In this document: in pieces, positions 36,940-45,527 of the stretch
Layout: each line of letters begins with the position of its first letter
Position numbering within the stretch: position 1 is the stretch's first letter
NCBI GenBank assembly: GCA_018402345.1
Contig: JAGYIV010000008.1
Coordinates: 124,001 to 188,000 of the forward strand
Source: Terrimicrobiaceae bacterium
GTDB lineage: Bacteria; Verrucomicrobiota; Verrucomicrobiia; Chthoniobacterales; Terrimicrobiaceae
Direction of reading: 5' to 3'
DNA length: 64,000 nucleotides
The notes under the pieces: model-generated
The model's input: the letters and a program-made list of their open reading frames with translations, nothing else
Database searches by the model: none
Told to the model about the DNA's origin: nothing
Program-made: the position numbers and the translations under genes

Positions 36940-37756
36940 TTAACTGATCAATCGCAGCACGGATTGGCCGGATTGGTTTGCCTGCGCCAGGATGGCAGTG
37001 CCTGCCTGATACAAGATATTTTGCCGAGCGAGGTTGGCACTCTCGCTGGCGATATCGACATCGACGATCCGCCCGTGGGCGGCCTCCAGATTGGCTTGGT
37101 TGACCTCGAGCATATCGATGGCGAAGCTCAAGCGTTGTTGCTCGGCGCCGTTGGTCGCGCGGTAGGTCGCACAGTTCTTGAATCGCGGTGTCCAATGTCG
37201 CCACAGCGGATATCGCCTGGGCTGAGCCGGAACTAAGATCGATGCCGGAAATGGTGGTATTCACCAAGTTGTCCAGATCCGTTCTTGTGATGCCCACGGT
37301 GCCGCCGTCTTCAGTGACGACTACTCCCAAGCTGGCGCCACCAGCTGTAAACACATCGGTTCCATTGAATTCCACCGCAAGCAATGAGGAAATCGAATCG
37401 TTCAATGCATCTAATTCAGTCTGATACAACGCGGTGTCGTTGGTCGTTTTCGTCTCATCCGTCGCCAATGTGGCCAACTCGGACATCCTGGTGAGGATAC
37501 TGGATGCCGATTTCAGCGCCCCGTCCTGAACTTGCAGGAGGGACATCGCATTGGAGACACCAATTTTGGTGGCCTCCGTGCGCCGGATCGCCGCGCTCAA
37601 TTTCATGGAAACAGCCAAACCGCCGGCATCATCCACGGAACTATTGATTCGCTTTCCGCTCGAGAGTCTTGTGAGACTTTTTTGCAGATTGCTGTGCGTG
37701 TTGTTTAAGTTATATGACGCCGACATCGACGCCATGTTAGTAAGCATACTAATCAT
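36940..37756 (-). CDS. Flagellin copy 2, one frameshift
   Basis: MASMSASYNLNNTHSNLQKS...RLSSGKRINSSVDDAGGLAVSM at the N-terminus; the C-terminal FAIDMLEVNQANLEAAHGRIVDVD...QSGQSVLRLIS is in the adjacent frame. The extra base is in CTACCGCGCG (coding strand CC, 37161-37162); CTACGCGCG gives LRATNGAEQQRLSF and a 271-residue protein. The start codon context has a Met-rich leader (MISMLTNMASM); the usual 'M-x-x-x-N-T' start may be one of the internal Met codons. Confidence 0.85.
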
Positions 37757-37780
37757 TTGATATGTCCTTTATGTTTTATA

Positions 37781-37868
37781 TTACAGCTTCCGCGCTGACC
37801 TCGGGCCGGTTTGCTTTCAGGTGTTCGACCCCACCTTCTCCAGTGATTCCGGAAAAATTGTTTTAGAC
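37781..37868 (-). repeat. Flagellin leader repeat before copy 2
   Basis: Contains the conserved blocks (plus-strand wording) TTACAGCTTCCGCGCTGACC, TCGGGCCGG and AGGTGTTCGACC, but the CGGGG...CCCGG hairpin is degraded to CCAGTGATTCCGG. The 37869-37925 remainder leads to the insertion sequence. Confidence 0.75.
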
Positions 37869-37925
37869 TATCGTTATTCCAAAGGTTTTCGGTTTTTGTC
37901 TTCTGTAGTGTGGCATTAGATTCTA

Positions 37926-39042
37926 GTGCTTAATTGCATAAATTAACGATAGTATTTTTGAGTTGCGCTCCCTTGACCTCGCGCTTGCGCCATTTGAAGG
38001 GTTTGGCGGTGGGGTTGTAGGCGGCGATGAAGGCATCAATGGCTCGACCCAGCTCCTCGACATTCTTGAAACTCGCCCCGCGTAAGGCTTTTCTGGACAT
38101 GATTCCAAACCAGATTTCGACTTGGTTGAGCCAACTCGCAGACGTCGGGGTAAAATGAAAATGCACGTGCGGGTTTTCGGCCAGCCATGCATCGCATTTT
38201 TTGTGGGTGCAGTAGTTGTCGAGAATGACGTGCAACTCCCGATCCGGCGGCGACGAATCCGCCACAATCTGGTCCATGAACTCCAGAAACTCCTCCCGGC
38301 GTTTCAAGACGGTCTTGCTCGTTTTGATCTGGCCGGTGGCGACATTCAAGGCAGCAAACAAATTCAGCGTGCCGTGCCGCTTGTAGGTGCTCTTGAAGCC
38401 GCGCACGATCTTGCCGTTGTCGGTTTCCACATAGCCGGTGGCGCGCTCCAAGGCTTGAATGCTCGGCTTTTCATCCACGCTGATGATCAAAGCTTTTTCC
38501 GGAGGATTCAGATACAGGCCGACAATATCGGCCGCCTTGGCGGCGAACTCCTTGTCTGTGCTCACGCACCAGGATCGCTGGCGCTGAAGACAGATGCCTT
38601 CCTTGCGAAGCACCCGCCAGACCGCATGGACCGAACCGCCCGCCACGGCTGCCAATCCCGGACCATCCCATGTCGCTTGACCCGGCGGAGGAGGCGATTC
38701 CAATGTCGCTAGAACTCGGTTGCGAAAACTCTCGCCATAGATCGGCTTGGCTCCCGGGCGCGGAGAGTCCTTCAACCCGTTCAGGCCATCGGCGACGAAA
38801 CGTTGCCGCCATTTGATCACGGTGTTGGGGCGGGTGTGACAGCGCTCGGCGATTTGAATCACAGGCAATCCATCGAGACAGCCAAGAATCATCTGCGCTC
38901 TTTCCGAGTCTTGCTTGGCCTCGGTTCGACTCGCCGCTCGCTGCTCAAGAATCTTTCGGTCGTTGTCATCGCATGAGATAAGGGGTGTAGTTCGAGGCAT
39001 ACCAGATTTTGGCATATATCGCTTAACATTGCAAGTAAGCAC
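37926..39042 (-). mobile_element. IS630-type insertion sequence, 1117 bp, TA target duplication
   Basis: Imperfect ~26-bp terminal inverted repeats begin GTGCTTAATTGCA (left, 37926) and, on the other strand, GTGCTTACTTGCA (right, from 39042). TA dinucleotides at 37924-37925 and 39043-39044 fit IS630/Tc1-mariner insertion at TA. A single intact transposase fills the element, and its stop lies inside the left repeat. It sits between the leader of flagellin 2 and the stop of flagellin 3. Confidence 0.85.
37930..39000 (-). CDS. IS630-family transposase
   Basis: 356 residues from ATG 39000 (or ATG 39015). N-terminal helix-turn-helix (GLPVIQIAERCHTRPNTVIKWRQRF) and a winged-helix region, then a DDE_3 catalytic core with D176 (IISVDEKPS), D261 (VILDNYCTHK) and E295 (TSASWLNQVEIWF), spaced D-84-D-33-E, near the D-D34-E pattern of IS630/Tc1. 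The in-frame extension to 39126 runs outside the inverted repeat and is not used. All catalytic residues are present, so it may be active. Confidence 0.9.
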   Translation of the reverse strand: MPRTTPLISCDDNDRKILEQRAASRTEAKQDSERAQMILGCLDGLPVIQIAERCHTRPNTVIKWRQRFVADGLNGLKDSPRPGAKPIYGESFRNRVLATLESPPPPGQATWDGPGLAAVAGGSVHAVWRVLRKEGICLQRQRSWCVSTDKEFAAKAADIVGLYLNPPEKALIISVDEKPSIQALERATGYVETDNGKIVRGFKSTYKRHGTLNLFAALNVATGQIKTSKTVLKRREEFLEFMDQIVADSSPPDRELHVILDNYCTHKKCDAWLAENPHVHFHFTPTSASWLNQVEIWFGIMSRKALRGASFKNVEELGRAIDAFIAAYNPTAKPFKWRKREVKGAQLKNTIVNLCN

Positions 39043-39160
39043 TAGCTGCGGGCGGAAACCGCCCGGTGTCAGAGCGGGACTCATTGCTACATGGGGCGAG
39101 TCGCTCAAAGACCGCCGCGATACCACAGATTTTTCATTAGAAATGTCCGATACTATTTGT

Positions 39161-39981
39161 TTACTCCAATAGCCTTAGGATCACACGACTGGATTGGTTT
39201 GCCTGACTCAACATGGCCAATCCTGTTTGGTTCATGATGCTGCTCTTGGCTTGCTTCGCGCTTTCGGTGGCCAAATCGACGTCGAGAATGCGACTGTTTG
39301 CCGCTTCGATGGAATTTCGATTCACCGTTAATGCATCCAACGCGAACCCAAGGCGGACTTGTTCGGATCCATTTTGCGCGCGGAGTGTCGCAAGATCCTC
39401 CATGGCGGTATTCAGCCTGCCGATCGTTGTGGTGATCGTGGAGACATCGGTAAGATCGATCGATCCAAGGTTGTTATCCACATAGACACCTGCCAGGTTC
39501 GATTGGGTGATCCCGATCGTCTGCGTGCCATCCTCGGAGGCGACGACGGTGTTGACTGCGCCATCCGTCGTAAACATCGCGTTGCCATTGAATTCCACCG
39601 CAGAGATTTCAACCAGTGCGGAGTGTCAGTGCATTGAACTCTGTCTGGTAGAGGGATGTGTCGTTTGTCGACTTCGGAGACATCCGCCGCCATCTGAGCC
39701 AATTCCGACATGCGGGTGAGCACTTTTTGAGCACTTTCCAGTGCACCGTCTTGTGTTTGCAAGCCTGAGATGGCGTTGTTGATGTTTGCCTGGGTGGCTT
39801 CGGAGCGCCGGATCGAGGCGGCGAGTTTCATTGAAACCGCCAGCCCACCGGCGTCATCCACCGAATTGTTGATCCTCAATCCGCTCGAGAGCCTGGTGAG
39901 GCTCTTTTGCATGCTTGCAGTCGTGTTACCCAACGTATATGCAGCCCATGTGGATGCTATATTAGTGTTCAGCGTAACCAT
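39161..39981 (-). CDS. Flagellin copy 3, two frameshifts
   Basis: N-terminus MVTLNTNIASTWAAYTLGNT...KSLTRLSSGLRINNSVDDAGG; C-terminus FALDALTVNRNSIEAANSRILDVDL...SSRVILRLLE. Two +1 indels lie in the middle: GTCTCCGAAG (coding CC, 39676-39677) and CACTCCGCAC (coding CC, 39620-39621). Correcting both restores ADVSKSTNDTSLYQTEFNAL and LALVEISAVEFNGNAMF, 272 residues. Its downstream flank was separated from copy 2 by the insertion sequence. Confidence 0.83.
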
Positions 39982-40011
39982 TTTGTATTCCTTTACATAA
40001 TCTTACAGCTT

Positions 40012-40069
40012 CCGCGCTGACCTCAGGCCGCTTTTTTACCGGGTGTCCGACCTCACCTTTTTTGAATTG
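40012..40069 (-). repeat. Flagellin leader repeat before copy 3 (partial)
   Basis: TTACAGCTTCCGCGCTGACC, TCAGGCCGC and GGGTGTCCGACCTCACC match the common leader; the CGGGG/CCCGG hairpin is missing, replaced by a T-run. The sequence from 40070 to 40203 is unrelated to the other spacers. Confidence 0.75.
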
Positions 40070-40203
40070 CGAACTAAAACTGAACAATTCGCTTTCCTAG
40101 AATGTCTTAAAGAATATAGAAAACACACAACTTCTTCTCGGGCAGGCAGAAGGTTCAAACCCTCTCTACCCACCCGCAAGAAATTAGGCCGAAGCTTTTT
40201 GCC

Positions 40204-41016
40204 TTACATCAACAACCGGAGAACCGATTGGCTCGACATATTAGCCTGGGCAAGCATCGACGTTCCTGCCTGTTGCAGGATATTTTGCTTGGCAAGGTTG
40301 GCGCTTTCCGATGCGACATCGACGTCGAGAATCCGGCTGTTGGCCGCCTCCAACGTGTTGCGATTGATCGCCAGCATGTCGGCTGCGAAGGTCAATCTGA
40401 CTTGCTCAGAGCCATTGGTTGCCCGCAATTCCGCAAGCGTTTGGATGGCTGTATTGATAGTATCAATACTTGTGCTAACTGCTCCTGTGGTTAAATTAAT
40501 ACTATCCAATTCATCCAGAATATCCGTATTTATATCTGCACGCGATATCCCCACCGATTGCGAACCATCTTGAGATGTGACAACGTTTAAGGTTGCGCCA
40601 CCACTTGTAAACAATACAATTCCGTTGAACTCTTCAGCACTAATTTGATCAAGCGCTGCAGTTAAACTCGCGAACTCAGTTTGATAAAGTGCTTTATCTT
40701 CGTCAGATTTGGTAACGTCTGCGGATAACTGCGCAAGCTCTGACATCCTTACCAAAACCTTTTCAGCTGATTTCAGCACTCCGTCCTGGGTTTGTAGAAG
40801 CGAGATGGCGTTATTGACATTGGCTTGCGTTGCTTCCGTCCGTCGAATTGCCGCAGACATTTTCATCGACACCGCCAGGCCACCGGCATCGTCATAAGAC
40901 GAGTTGATTCGCGATCCGCTTGAGAGGCGCGTGAGGCTCCTCTGCAGATTGGTGTTTGTGTTGTTCAGGTTATATGCTGCCCAAGTGGACACCGTATTCG
41001 TATTTACTGTGATCAT
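40204..41016 (-). CDS. fliC: Flagellin copy 4, intact
   Basis: 270 residues, uninterrupted. N-terminal D0/D1 (MITVNTNTVSTWAAYNLNNTNTNLQRSL...RINSSYDDAGGLAVSMKMSA) and C-terminal D1/D0 (NGSEQVRLTFAADMLAINRN...QQAGTSMLAQANMSSQSVLRLLM) are complete, with only ~100 residues between them, so D2/D3 are nearly absent. AAAGGA sits 7-8 bases before the ATG. Exported through the flagellar type III system to form the filament. One of two apparently functional copies. Confidence 0.95.
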   Translation of the reverse strand: MITVNTNTVSTWAAYNLNNTNTNLQRSLTRLSSGSRINSSYDDAGGLAVSMKMSAAIRRTEATQANVNNAISLLQTQDGVLKSAEKVLVRMSELAQLSADVTKSDEDKALYQTEFASLTAALDQISAEEFNGIVLFTSGGATLNVVTSQDGSQSVGISRADINTDILDELDSINLTTGAVSTSIDTINTAIQTLAELRATNGSEQVRLTFAADMLAINRNTLEAANSRILDVDVASESANLAKQNILQQAGTSMLAQANMSSQSVLRLLM

Positions 41017-41037
41017 TTGTATTCCTTTACTTCTTGT

Positions 41038-41145
41038 TACAGCTTCCGCGCTGACCTCGGGCCGCTTTGTATCTCAGGTGTTCGACCTCACCTTTCGGGT
41101 AAATCCCGGAAATTTCGTTAGACAAGATGACAGGAGTTACAGGAT
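41038..41145 (-). repeat. Flagellin leader repeat before copy 4
   Basis: Blocks on the plus strand: TTACAGCTTCCGCGCTGACC, TCGGGCCGC, CAGGTGTTCGACCTCACC, TTTCGGGTAAATCCCGGAAA (hairpin), then GTTAGACAAG and ACAGGAGTTACAGGATG. Read in the gene's direction the hairpin comes first and the AGCGCGGAAGCT inverted repeat is nearest the ATG. Confidence 0.85.
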
Positions 41146-41417
41146 GTAGCGCAGGCGTCCCGCTTTCCGAGGCGTAGGCTGAAAGCCGAAGGCCTGCGGG
41201 GTTGTGGGTTTCGATGGCAGGCGAGACGCCTGCCCTACAATTTGGGCTTGCGCTGCGCCAACGGTCTTCTGTGTTTTTCCCATGTAACCTTTTGGGCTCA
41301 TGATTTTCCTTTCGGATTCTGACTTATCTCATCCGTCTTGTTTGCGAGTTGATCCTTTCCCGTGCGGCAGGAGGGATTTACCTCCCACCGCATGCGGGGT
41401 TGATCCGCTGCCTGCGA
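41146..41417 (-). repeat. Spacer between flagellins 4 and 5 (homologous to the 5/6 spacer)
   Basis: No gene. It shares long stretches with 42373-42646: GTAGGCTGA(A/T)AGCCG, GATGGCAGGCG(A/G)GACGCCTGCC (palindrome), TTTGGGCTTGCGCT, GTGTTTTTCCCATGTAACC and CCTTTCGGATTCTGA. GGAGG...CCTCC near 41370 could be a weak hairpin after flagellin 5. Confidence 0.75.
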
Positions 41418-42231
41418 TTAGGAAATCAGGCGAAGCACCGATTGGCTGGACATGTTTGCCTGGGCAAGCATGGATGTGCCTGCTTGTTGCAGGATATTTT
41501 GCTTCGCTAGGTTGGCGCTTTCCGATGCGACATCGACGTCGAGAATCCGGCTGTTGGCCGCCTCCAACGTGTTGCGATTGATCGCCAGCATGTCGGCAGC
41601 AAATGTCAAACGGACCTGCTCGGAACCATTCACTGCTCGAAGCTCTGCCAGTGATTGGATTGCCGTATCAATTGTCTCGATATGGGTCGAGATACTCCCT
41701 GTTGTAAGCGTGATACCCAGAGCATCAATGATGTTGGTATTCAAATCGGCACGCGATACTCCCACAGTTCTGAGAGCCATCTTCGGGATGTCGCCACGCC
41801 GAGCGTGGCTCCCTCCACTGGTCATCAAACGAATTCCATTGAATTCTTCCGCGTTCATGGCAACCAATGTGGCTGGTGAGATTATTAAACTCCGTCTGAT
41901 ACAGGCTCTTGTCTGCGTCTGACTTGGTGACATCAGCCGAGAGTTGCGCTAATTCCGCCAAGCGTATCAGCACCTTTTCCGCCGACTTCAGCACACCGTC
42001 CTGCGTCTGCAACAATGAGAGTGCATTGTTCACATTCGCTTGTGTGGCTTCAGTCCGCCGGATTGCTGCAGAGAGCTTCATCGAGACAGCCAAGCCGCCG
42101 GCATCGTCCATGGATGAGTTGATGCGAGACCCGCTTGAGAGCCTGGTCAAGCTTTTTTGCAGGTTCGAGTTTGTGTTGCTCAGGTTATATGCTGCCCAAG
42201 TGGACACCATATTTGTGTTTACAGTGATCAT
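41418..42231 (-). CDS. Flagellin copy 5, four single-base insertions
   Basis: N-terminus MITVNTNMVSTWAAYNLSNTNSNLQKSL; C-terminus as in copy 4, ending SSQSVLRLIS. Extra bases at CTCACCAGCC (41875-41876), GGAGGGAGCC (41811-41813), ATCCCGAAG (41785-41787) and CAGAACTG (41768-41769) on the coding strand; each lies in a 2-3 base homopolymer. Removing one base from each restores YQTEFNNLTATLVAMNAEEF and TSEDGSQTVGVSRADL, giving 269 residues. The last three insertions cancel in frame and change about 18 residues. Confidence 0.83.
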
Positions 42232-42252
42232 TTGTATTCCTTTACTTTTCTT

Positions 42253-42372
42253 TTTACAGCTTCCGCGCTGTCCTCGGGCCGCTTTATCTCAGGTGTTCGA
42301 CCTCACCTTTTCGGGGAAATCCCGGAAAATTTAGGTTAGTTTTTAGACAGGATTGCAGGAGTTACAGGATGG
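42253..42372 (-). repeat. Flagellin leader repeat before copy 5
   Basis: Same blocks as at 41038: TTACAGCTTCCGCGCTGTCC, TCGGGCCGC, CAGGTGTTCGACCTCACC, TTTTCGGGGAAATCCCGGAA (hairpin), TTAGTTTTTAGACAGGATTG and AGGAGTTACAGGATGGAGCG. Nearly identical to the copy at 43877. Confidence 0.85.
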
Positions 42373-42646
42373 AGCGCAGGCGGGGTGCTTTCCGAGGCGT
42401 AGGCTGATAGCCGTGGGCCTGCGGAATTGTAGGTTTTCGATGGCAGGCGGGACGCCTGCCCTACGATTTGGGCTTGCGCTACGCCACCATTCTGCTGTGT
42501 TTTTCCCATGTAACCATCTGGTTTCATGATTTTTCCTTTCGGATTCTGATTAGCTCATCTGTCGTTCTTGCACTTTTATTCTTTTCCACTCGGCGGCGGG
42601 AGGACTTTCCCCCCACCGCTGGTGGGTTTGATTCGTTTGCCTGCGA
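42373..42646 (-). repeat. Spacer between flagellins 5 and 6 (homologous to the 4/5 spacer)
   Basis: No gene. Contains the palindrome GGCAGGCGGGACGCCTGCC and, next to the flagellin 6 stop, CCCACCGCTGGTGGG (42612-42626), a possible mRNA-end hairpin without a clear T-run. CACTCGGCGGCGGGAGG is shared with the 6/7 spacer. Confidence 0.75.
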
Positions 42647-43855
42647 TTAGGAGATCAGTCGAAGGATCGACTGGGTCGACATGTTCGCCTGGGCGAGCAT
42701 TGCCGTGCCGGCTTGCTGGAGGATATTGAGCCTCGCAAGGTTCGCGCTCTCGCTGGCCACGTCCACATCCGAGATTCGGCTGTTTGCCGACTCAAGGTTC
42801 GTCTTGTTGATCGCCAGCATATCGGCTGCGAAGGTCAGGCGGGTTTGTTCGGAGCCGTTGGTGGCTCGCATGGTTGCAAGACTCTGAATCGCAAAACTTG
42901 ATAGATTTGCATAGTCAAGCATATTATCCTGATTCAAATTAGTTTGTCGAATAGAACTTTCATACACGCCATTTCCAATCAAATCATCTAATGATACATC
43001 GATTGATGGTGCGGCTGATGTGCTTTGTCCAGTCAATGTATAGTTAGCCTGAAATGTTCCCGCCGCACCGTGGAGATTTCCATCAGTGTCATAAAGCTGA
43101 TAATTAACTGTGTGCACTGTCACATATGTTCCGGGAGGATTACCTGGAGCTGGAGGAACGGTCCCAGTTGCAGCTACATGCGGCCCATCCGTATTCATTA
43201 TAAACTCTTCACCGGTTGATAAACTATAAATACTTACGCCATTAGAGTTAGAGCTTTGCATAACCCCGTTATTTATATCTGTCCTGGCTATATAGGTTTC
43301 TCCACCTAAAACAAATTTATTGAAACCATTAATCATCATGTTCATGAATGGGTTTTCAGTCAAAGCAGTTTGAGTAACTTGAAAATCTTGATCGCCACTT
43401 TGAGAAGTCACCACGGTTAAGTTAGCTCCAGTCTCGGAATCTGACGAAAATAGAGAAATACCATTAAATTTCTCCAAGAACATGCTTTGAAGCTGTGCTT
43501 TGAGTGTTGCATGCTCAGAATTATAGAGGCTAATATCACTGCTATTTTTCGTTACATCCCCGGCAAGTGTCGCCAATTCAGACATGCGGGTCAGCACTTT
43601 GTCGGCACTTTTCAGCACGCCGTCCTGGGTTTGAAGCAACGACAGCGCGTTGTTTACGTTGGACTGGGTCGCTTCGGTCCGGCGGATCGCCGCAGAGAGC
43701 TTCATTGAAACAGCCAGCCCGCCGGCGTCGTCGTAGGATGAATTGATGCGGGATCCGCTCGAGAGCCTTTGCAGGCTCCGTTGCAGGTTCGCGTTGGTGT
43801 TGTTCAGGTTGTAGGCAGCCGCCATCGACGCCGTATTGGTATTGATCGTGATCAT
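42647..43855 (-). CDS. fliC: Flagellin copy 6, intact, with enlarged AT-rich central domain
   Basis: 402 residues, uninterrupted. Standard D0/D1 ends (MITINTNTASMAAAYNLNNTNANLQRSLQRL... and ...FAADMLAINKTNLESANSRISDVDVASESANLARLN...SILRLIS). The centre (about residues 145-325) is ~130 residues longer than in copy 4, with Asn/Thr/Tyr-rich sequence (NNGVMQSSNSNGVSIYSLST, NYQLYDTDGNLHG). Its DNA (about 42890-43480) is much more AT-rich than both ends. This domain would be surface-exposed on the filament. Candidate major or antigenically distinct flagellin. Confidence 0.95.
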   Translation of the reverse strand: MITINTNTASMAAAYNLNNTNANLQRSLQRLSSGSRINSSYDDAGGLAVSMKLSAAIRRTEATQSNVNNALSLLQTQDGVLKSADKVLTRMSELATLAGDVTKNSSDISLYNSEHATLKAQLQSMFLEKFNGISLFSSDSETGANLTVVTSQSGDQDFQVTQTALTENPFMNMMINGFNKFVLGGETYIARTDINNGVMQSSNSNGVSIYSLSTGEEFIMNTDGPHVAATGTVPPAPGNPPGTYVTVHTVNYQLYDTDGNLHGAAGTFQANYTLTGQSTSAAPSIDVSLDDLIGNGVYESSIRQTNLNQDNMLDYANLSSFAIQSLATMRATNGSEQTRLTFAADMLAINKTNLESANSRISDVDVASESANLARLNILQQAGTAMLAQANMSTQSILRLIS

Positions 43856-43876
43856 TTTGTATTCCTTTACTTCTTA

Positions 43877-43995
43877 TTACAGCTTCCGCGCTGTCCTCGG
43901 GCCGCTTTGTATCAGGTGTTCGACCTCACCTTTTCGGGGAAATCCCGGAAAATTTTGGTTAGTTTTTAGACAGGATTGCAGGAGTTACAGGATGG
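43877..43995 (-). repeat. Flagellin leader repeat before copy 6
   Basis: TTACAGCTTCCGCGCTGTCC ... TTTTCGGGGAAATCCCGGAA ... TTAGTTTTTAGACAGGATTG, followed by AGGAGTTACAGGATGGAGCG. The Shine-Dalgarno GTAAAGGAATAC lies between the leader and the ATG, as in copies 4, 5 and 7. Confidence 0.85.
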
Positions 43996-44267
43996 AGCGC
44001 AGGCGGGGTTGCACTTGCGGGTTGAGGTTGATGGCAGAGCTGGAGCGTAGTTTTACGAATGGCCGGCGTCACTTGAACCTGCGATTCTGCTGTTTTATTA
44101 GCCTGTATCCTTTTGGTGCTTGGGGTTTTCATATTCCTCAATTCCGTGAATTTGTTCACTTCTAGTCTACACTCCATGCCGTTGCCTTGCAGCTTGTTAT
44201 TGTGTTCTCCACTCGGCGGCGGGAGGGCTTTCCCCACCGCTGGTGGGTTTGATTCGTCTGCCTGCGA
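43996..44267 (-). repeat. Spacer between flagellins 6 and 7 (homologous to the 7/8 spacer)
   Basis: No gene. Shared with 45279-45527: GGCGTCACTTGAAC, TTTTATTAGCCT, TATCCTTTTGGTGCTTGGGG, TTTTCATATTCCTCAATTC and CTACACTCCATGCCGTTGCC. It ends in CCCACCGCTGGTGGG before the flagellin 7 stop. Confidence 0.75.
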
Positions 44268-45146
44268 TTAGGAAATCAGGCGCAGGATCGACTGGGTCGA
44301 GCATGTTCGCCTGGGCGAGCATCGCCGTGCCGGCTTGTTGCAAGATGTTGAGCTTCGCAAGGTTCGCGCTCTCGCTGGCTACGTCCACGTCCGAGATTCG
44401 GCTATTTGCCGACTCGAGGTTGTTTTTGTTGATCGCCAGCATGTCGGCCGCGAAGGTCAACCTCACTTGCTCGGAGCCATTGCTGGCACGCAGGGTGGCC
44501 AGATTTTGGATCGCCGTGTCGATCACCGCGATGGCCGCTGTTGCCGCTTCCACGCTGCTGACTTGGATGCCACTTGCTGTGGTAACCGTTGTGCCAATAC
44601 CGCTCGTGTGCGAGAGATCCGCGAGGTTCGCCTGGGCGATTCCGATCGTTTGACCTCCGTCCTGGAAGTCACCACTGTCAGCGAGGCCGTATTGGCTGTG
44701 CCTGTCGGGACTGAACCGCTTGTGTGGACTCCGCCGCCGAACAGCGAGACTCCATTGAATTCCTCGGTCAGCATGGAGCCGAGTTGTTGTTTCAATGAAT
44801 TGACCTCTGTCTGGTAGAGCGCCAAGTCATCGGTGCTCTTGGTCACATCCGTCGCCAATTGCGCCAATTCCGCCATGCGGGTCAGCACCTTGTCGGCGCT
44901 TTTCAGCACACCGTCTTGGGTTTGCAACAACGACAGCGCGTTGTTTACATTGGCCTGGGTCGCCTCGGTCCGGCGGATCGCAGCAGAGAGTTTCATCGAC
45001 ACTGCCAAACCGCCGGCGTCGTCGTAGGAGGAGTTGATGCGGGAACCGCTCGAGAGCCGGTTCAGGCTCCGCTGCAGGTTCACGTTGGTGTTGTTAAGAT
45101 TATACGCCGCCGACATCGACGCCGTATTGGTATTGATCGTGATCAT
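44268..45146 (-). CDS. Flagellin copy 7, two frameshifts
   Basis: N-terminus MITINTNTASMSAAYNLNNTNVNLQRSLNRL; C-terminus FAADMLAINKNNLESANSRISDVDV. One base is missing in GACTTCCAGG (coding CC, 44664-44665; CCC gives TVVTSQDGGQTIGIAQANL). One is extra after AACATG (44301; removal gives NMSTQSILRLIS and a TAA at 44268). Corrected length 292. The second indel is not in a homopolymer. Middle region has a short insert GGGVHTSGSVPTGTANTASL. Confidence 0.83.
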
Positions 45147-45169
45147 GTTGTATTCCTTTACTTTTTCTG

Positions 45170-45278
45170 TTGCAGCTTCCGCGCTGCCTTCGGGCCGCTT
45201 TTAGCTCAGGTGTTCGACCTCACCTTTCGGGGAAATCCCGGAAATTTCTTTAGACAGGATGGCAGGAGTTACAGGCTG
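45170..45278 (-). repeat. Flagellin leader repeat before copy 7
   Basis: TTGCAGCTTCCGCGCTGCCT, TCGGGCCGC, CAGGTGTTCGACCTCACC, TTTCGGGGAAATCCCGGAAA (hairpin), TTTAGACAGGATGGCAGGAG. A change in the first block (GCTGCCTTCGGG) keeps its inverted repeat. Confidence 0.85.
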
Positions 45279-45527
45279 TGAACTTGGGATTGGACAGAGC
45301 TGAGGGAGTTTGAAAATGACCGGCGTCACTTGAACGCAGGATCAGCTTTTTTATTAGCCTTATCCTTTTGGTGCTTGGGGTTTTCATATTCCTCAATTCT
45401 GTGAATTTTGTTCATTCTGTCTACACTCCATGCCGTTGCCTATGAGTTGTTATGTGTGTTCGTCCACCCCCGCGGTAGGAGGGCTTTTACCTCCTACCGC
45501 TGGTGGGTTTGATTCGTTTGCCTGCGA
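45279..45527 (-). repeat. Spacer between flagellins 7 and 8 (homologous to the 6/7 spacer)
   Basis: No gene. Same ordered blocks as 43996-44267, plus GGTAGGAGG...CCTCCTACC (about 45474-45499), a stronger hairpin than in the other spacers. Confidence 0.75.

Noticed and set aside
40130-40185. tRNA-like 3' half (GAAGGTTCAAACCCTCT) between flagellins 3 and 4
   Set aside because: No acceptor partner, D arm or anticodon arm, and the T stem has a mismatch; at best a relic.
42612-42626. CCCACCGCTGGTGGG as an intrinsic terminator after flagellin 6
   Set aside because: Hairpin is present but no T-run follows on the minus strand; kept only as a note in the spacer entry.
43940-43975. Sigma-28 promoter (TAAAAACT, 11 bp, TCCGGGAT) in the flagellin leader
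   Set aside because: Spacing fits only in copies 5 and 6; copies 4 and 7 have deletions that destroy it, and the -10 match is weak. Not reported as a feature.
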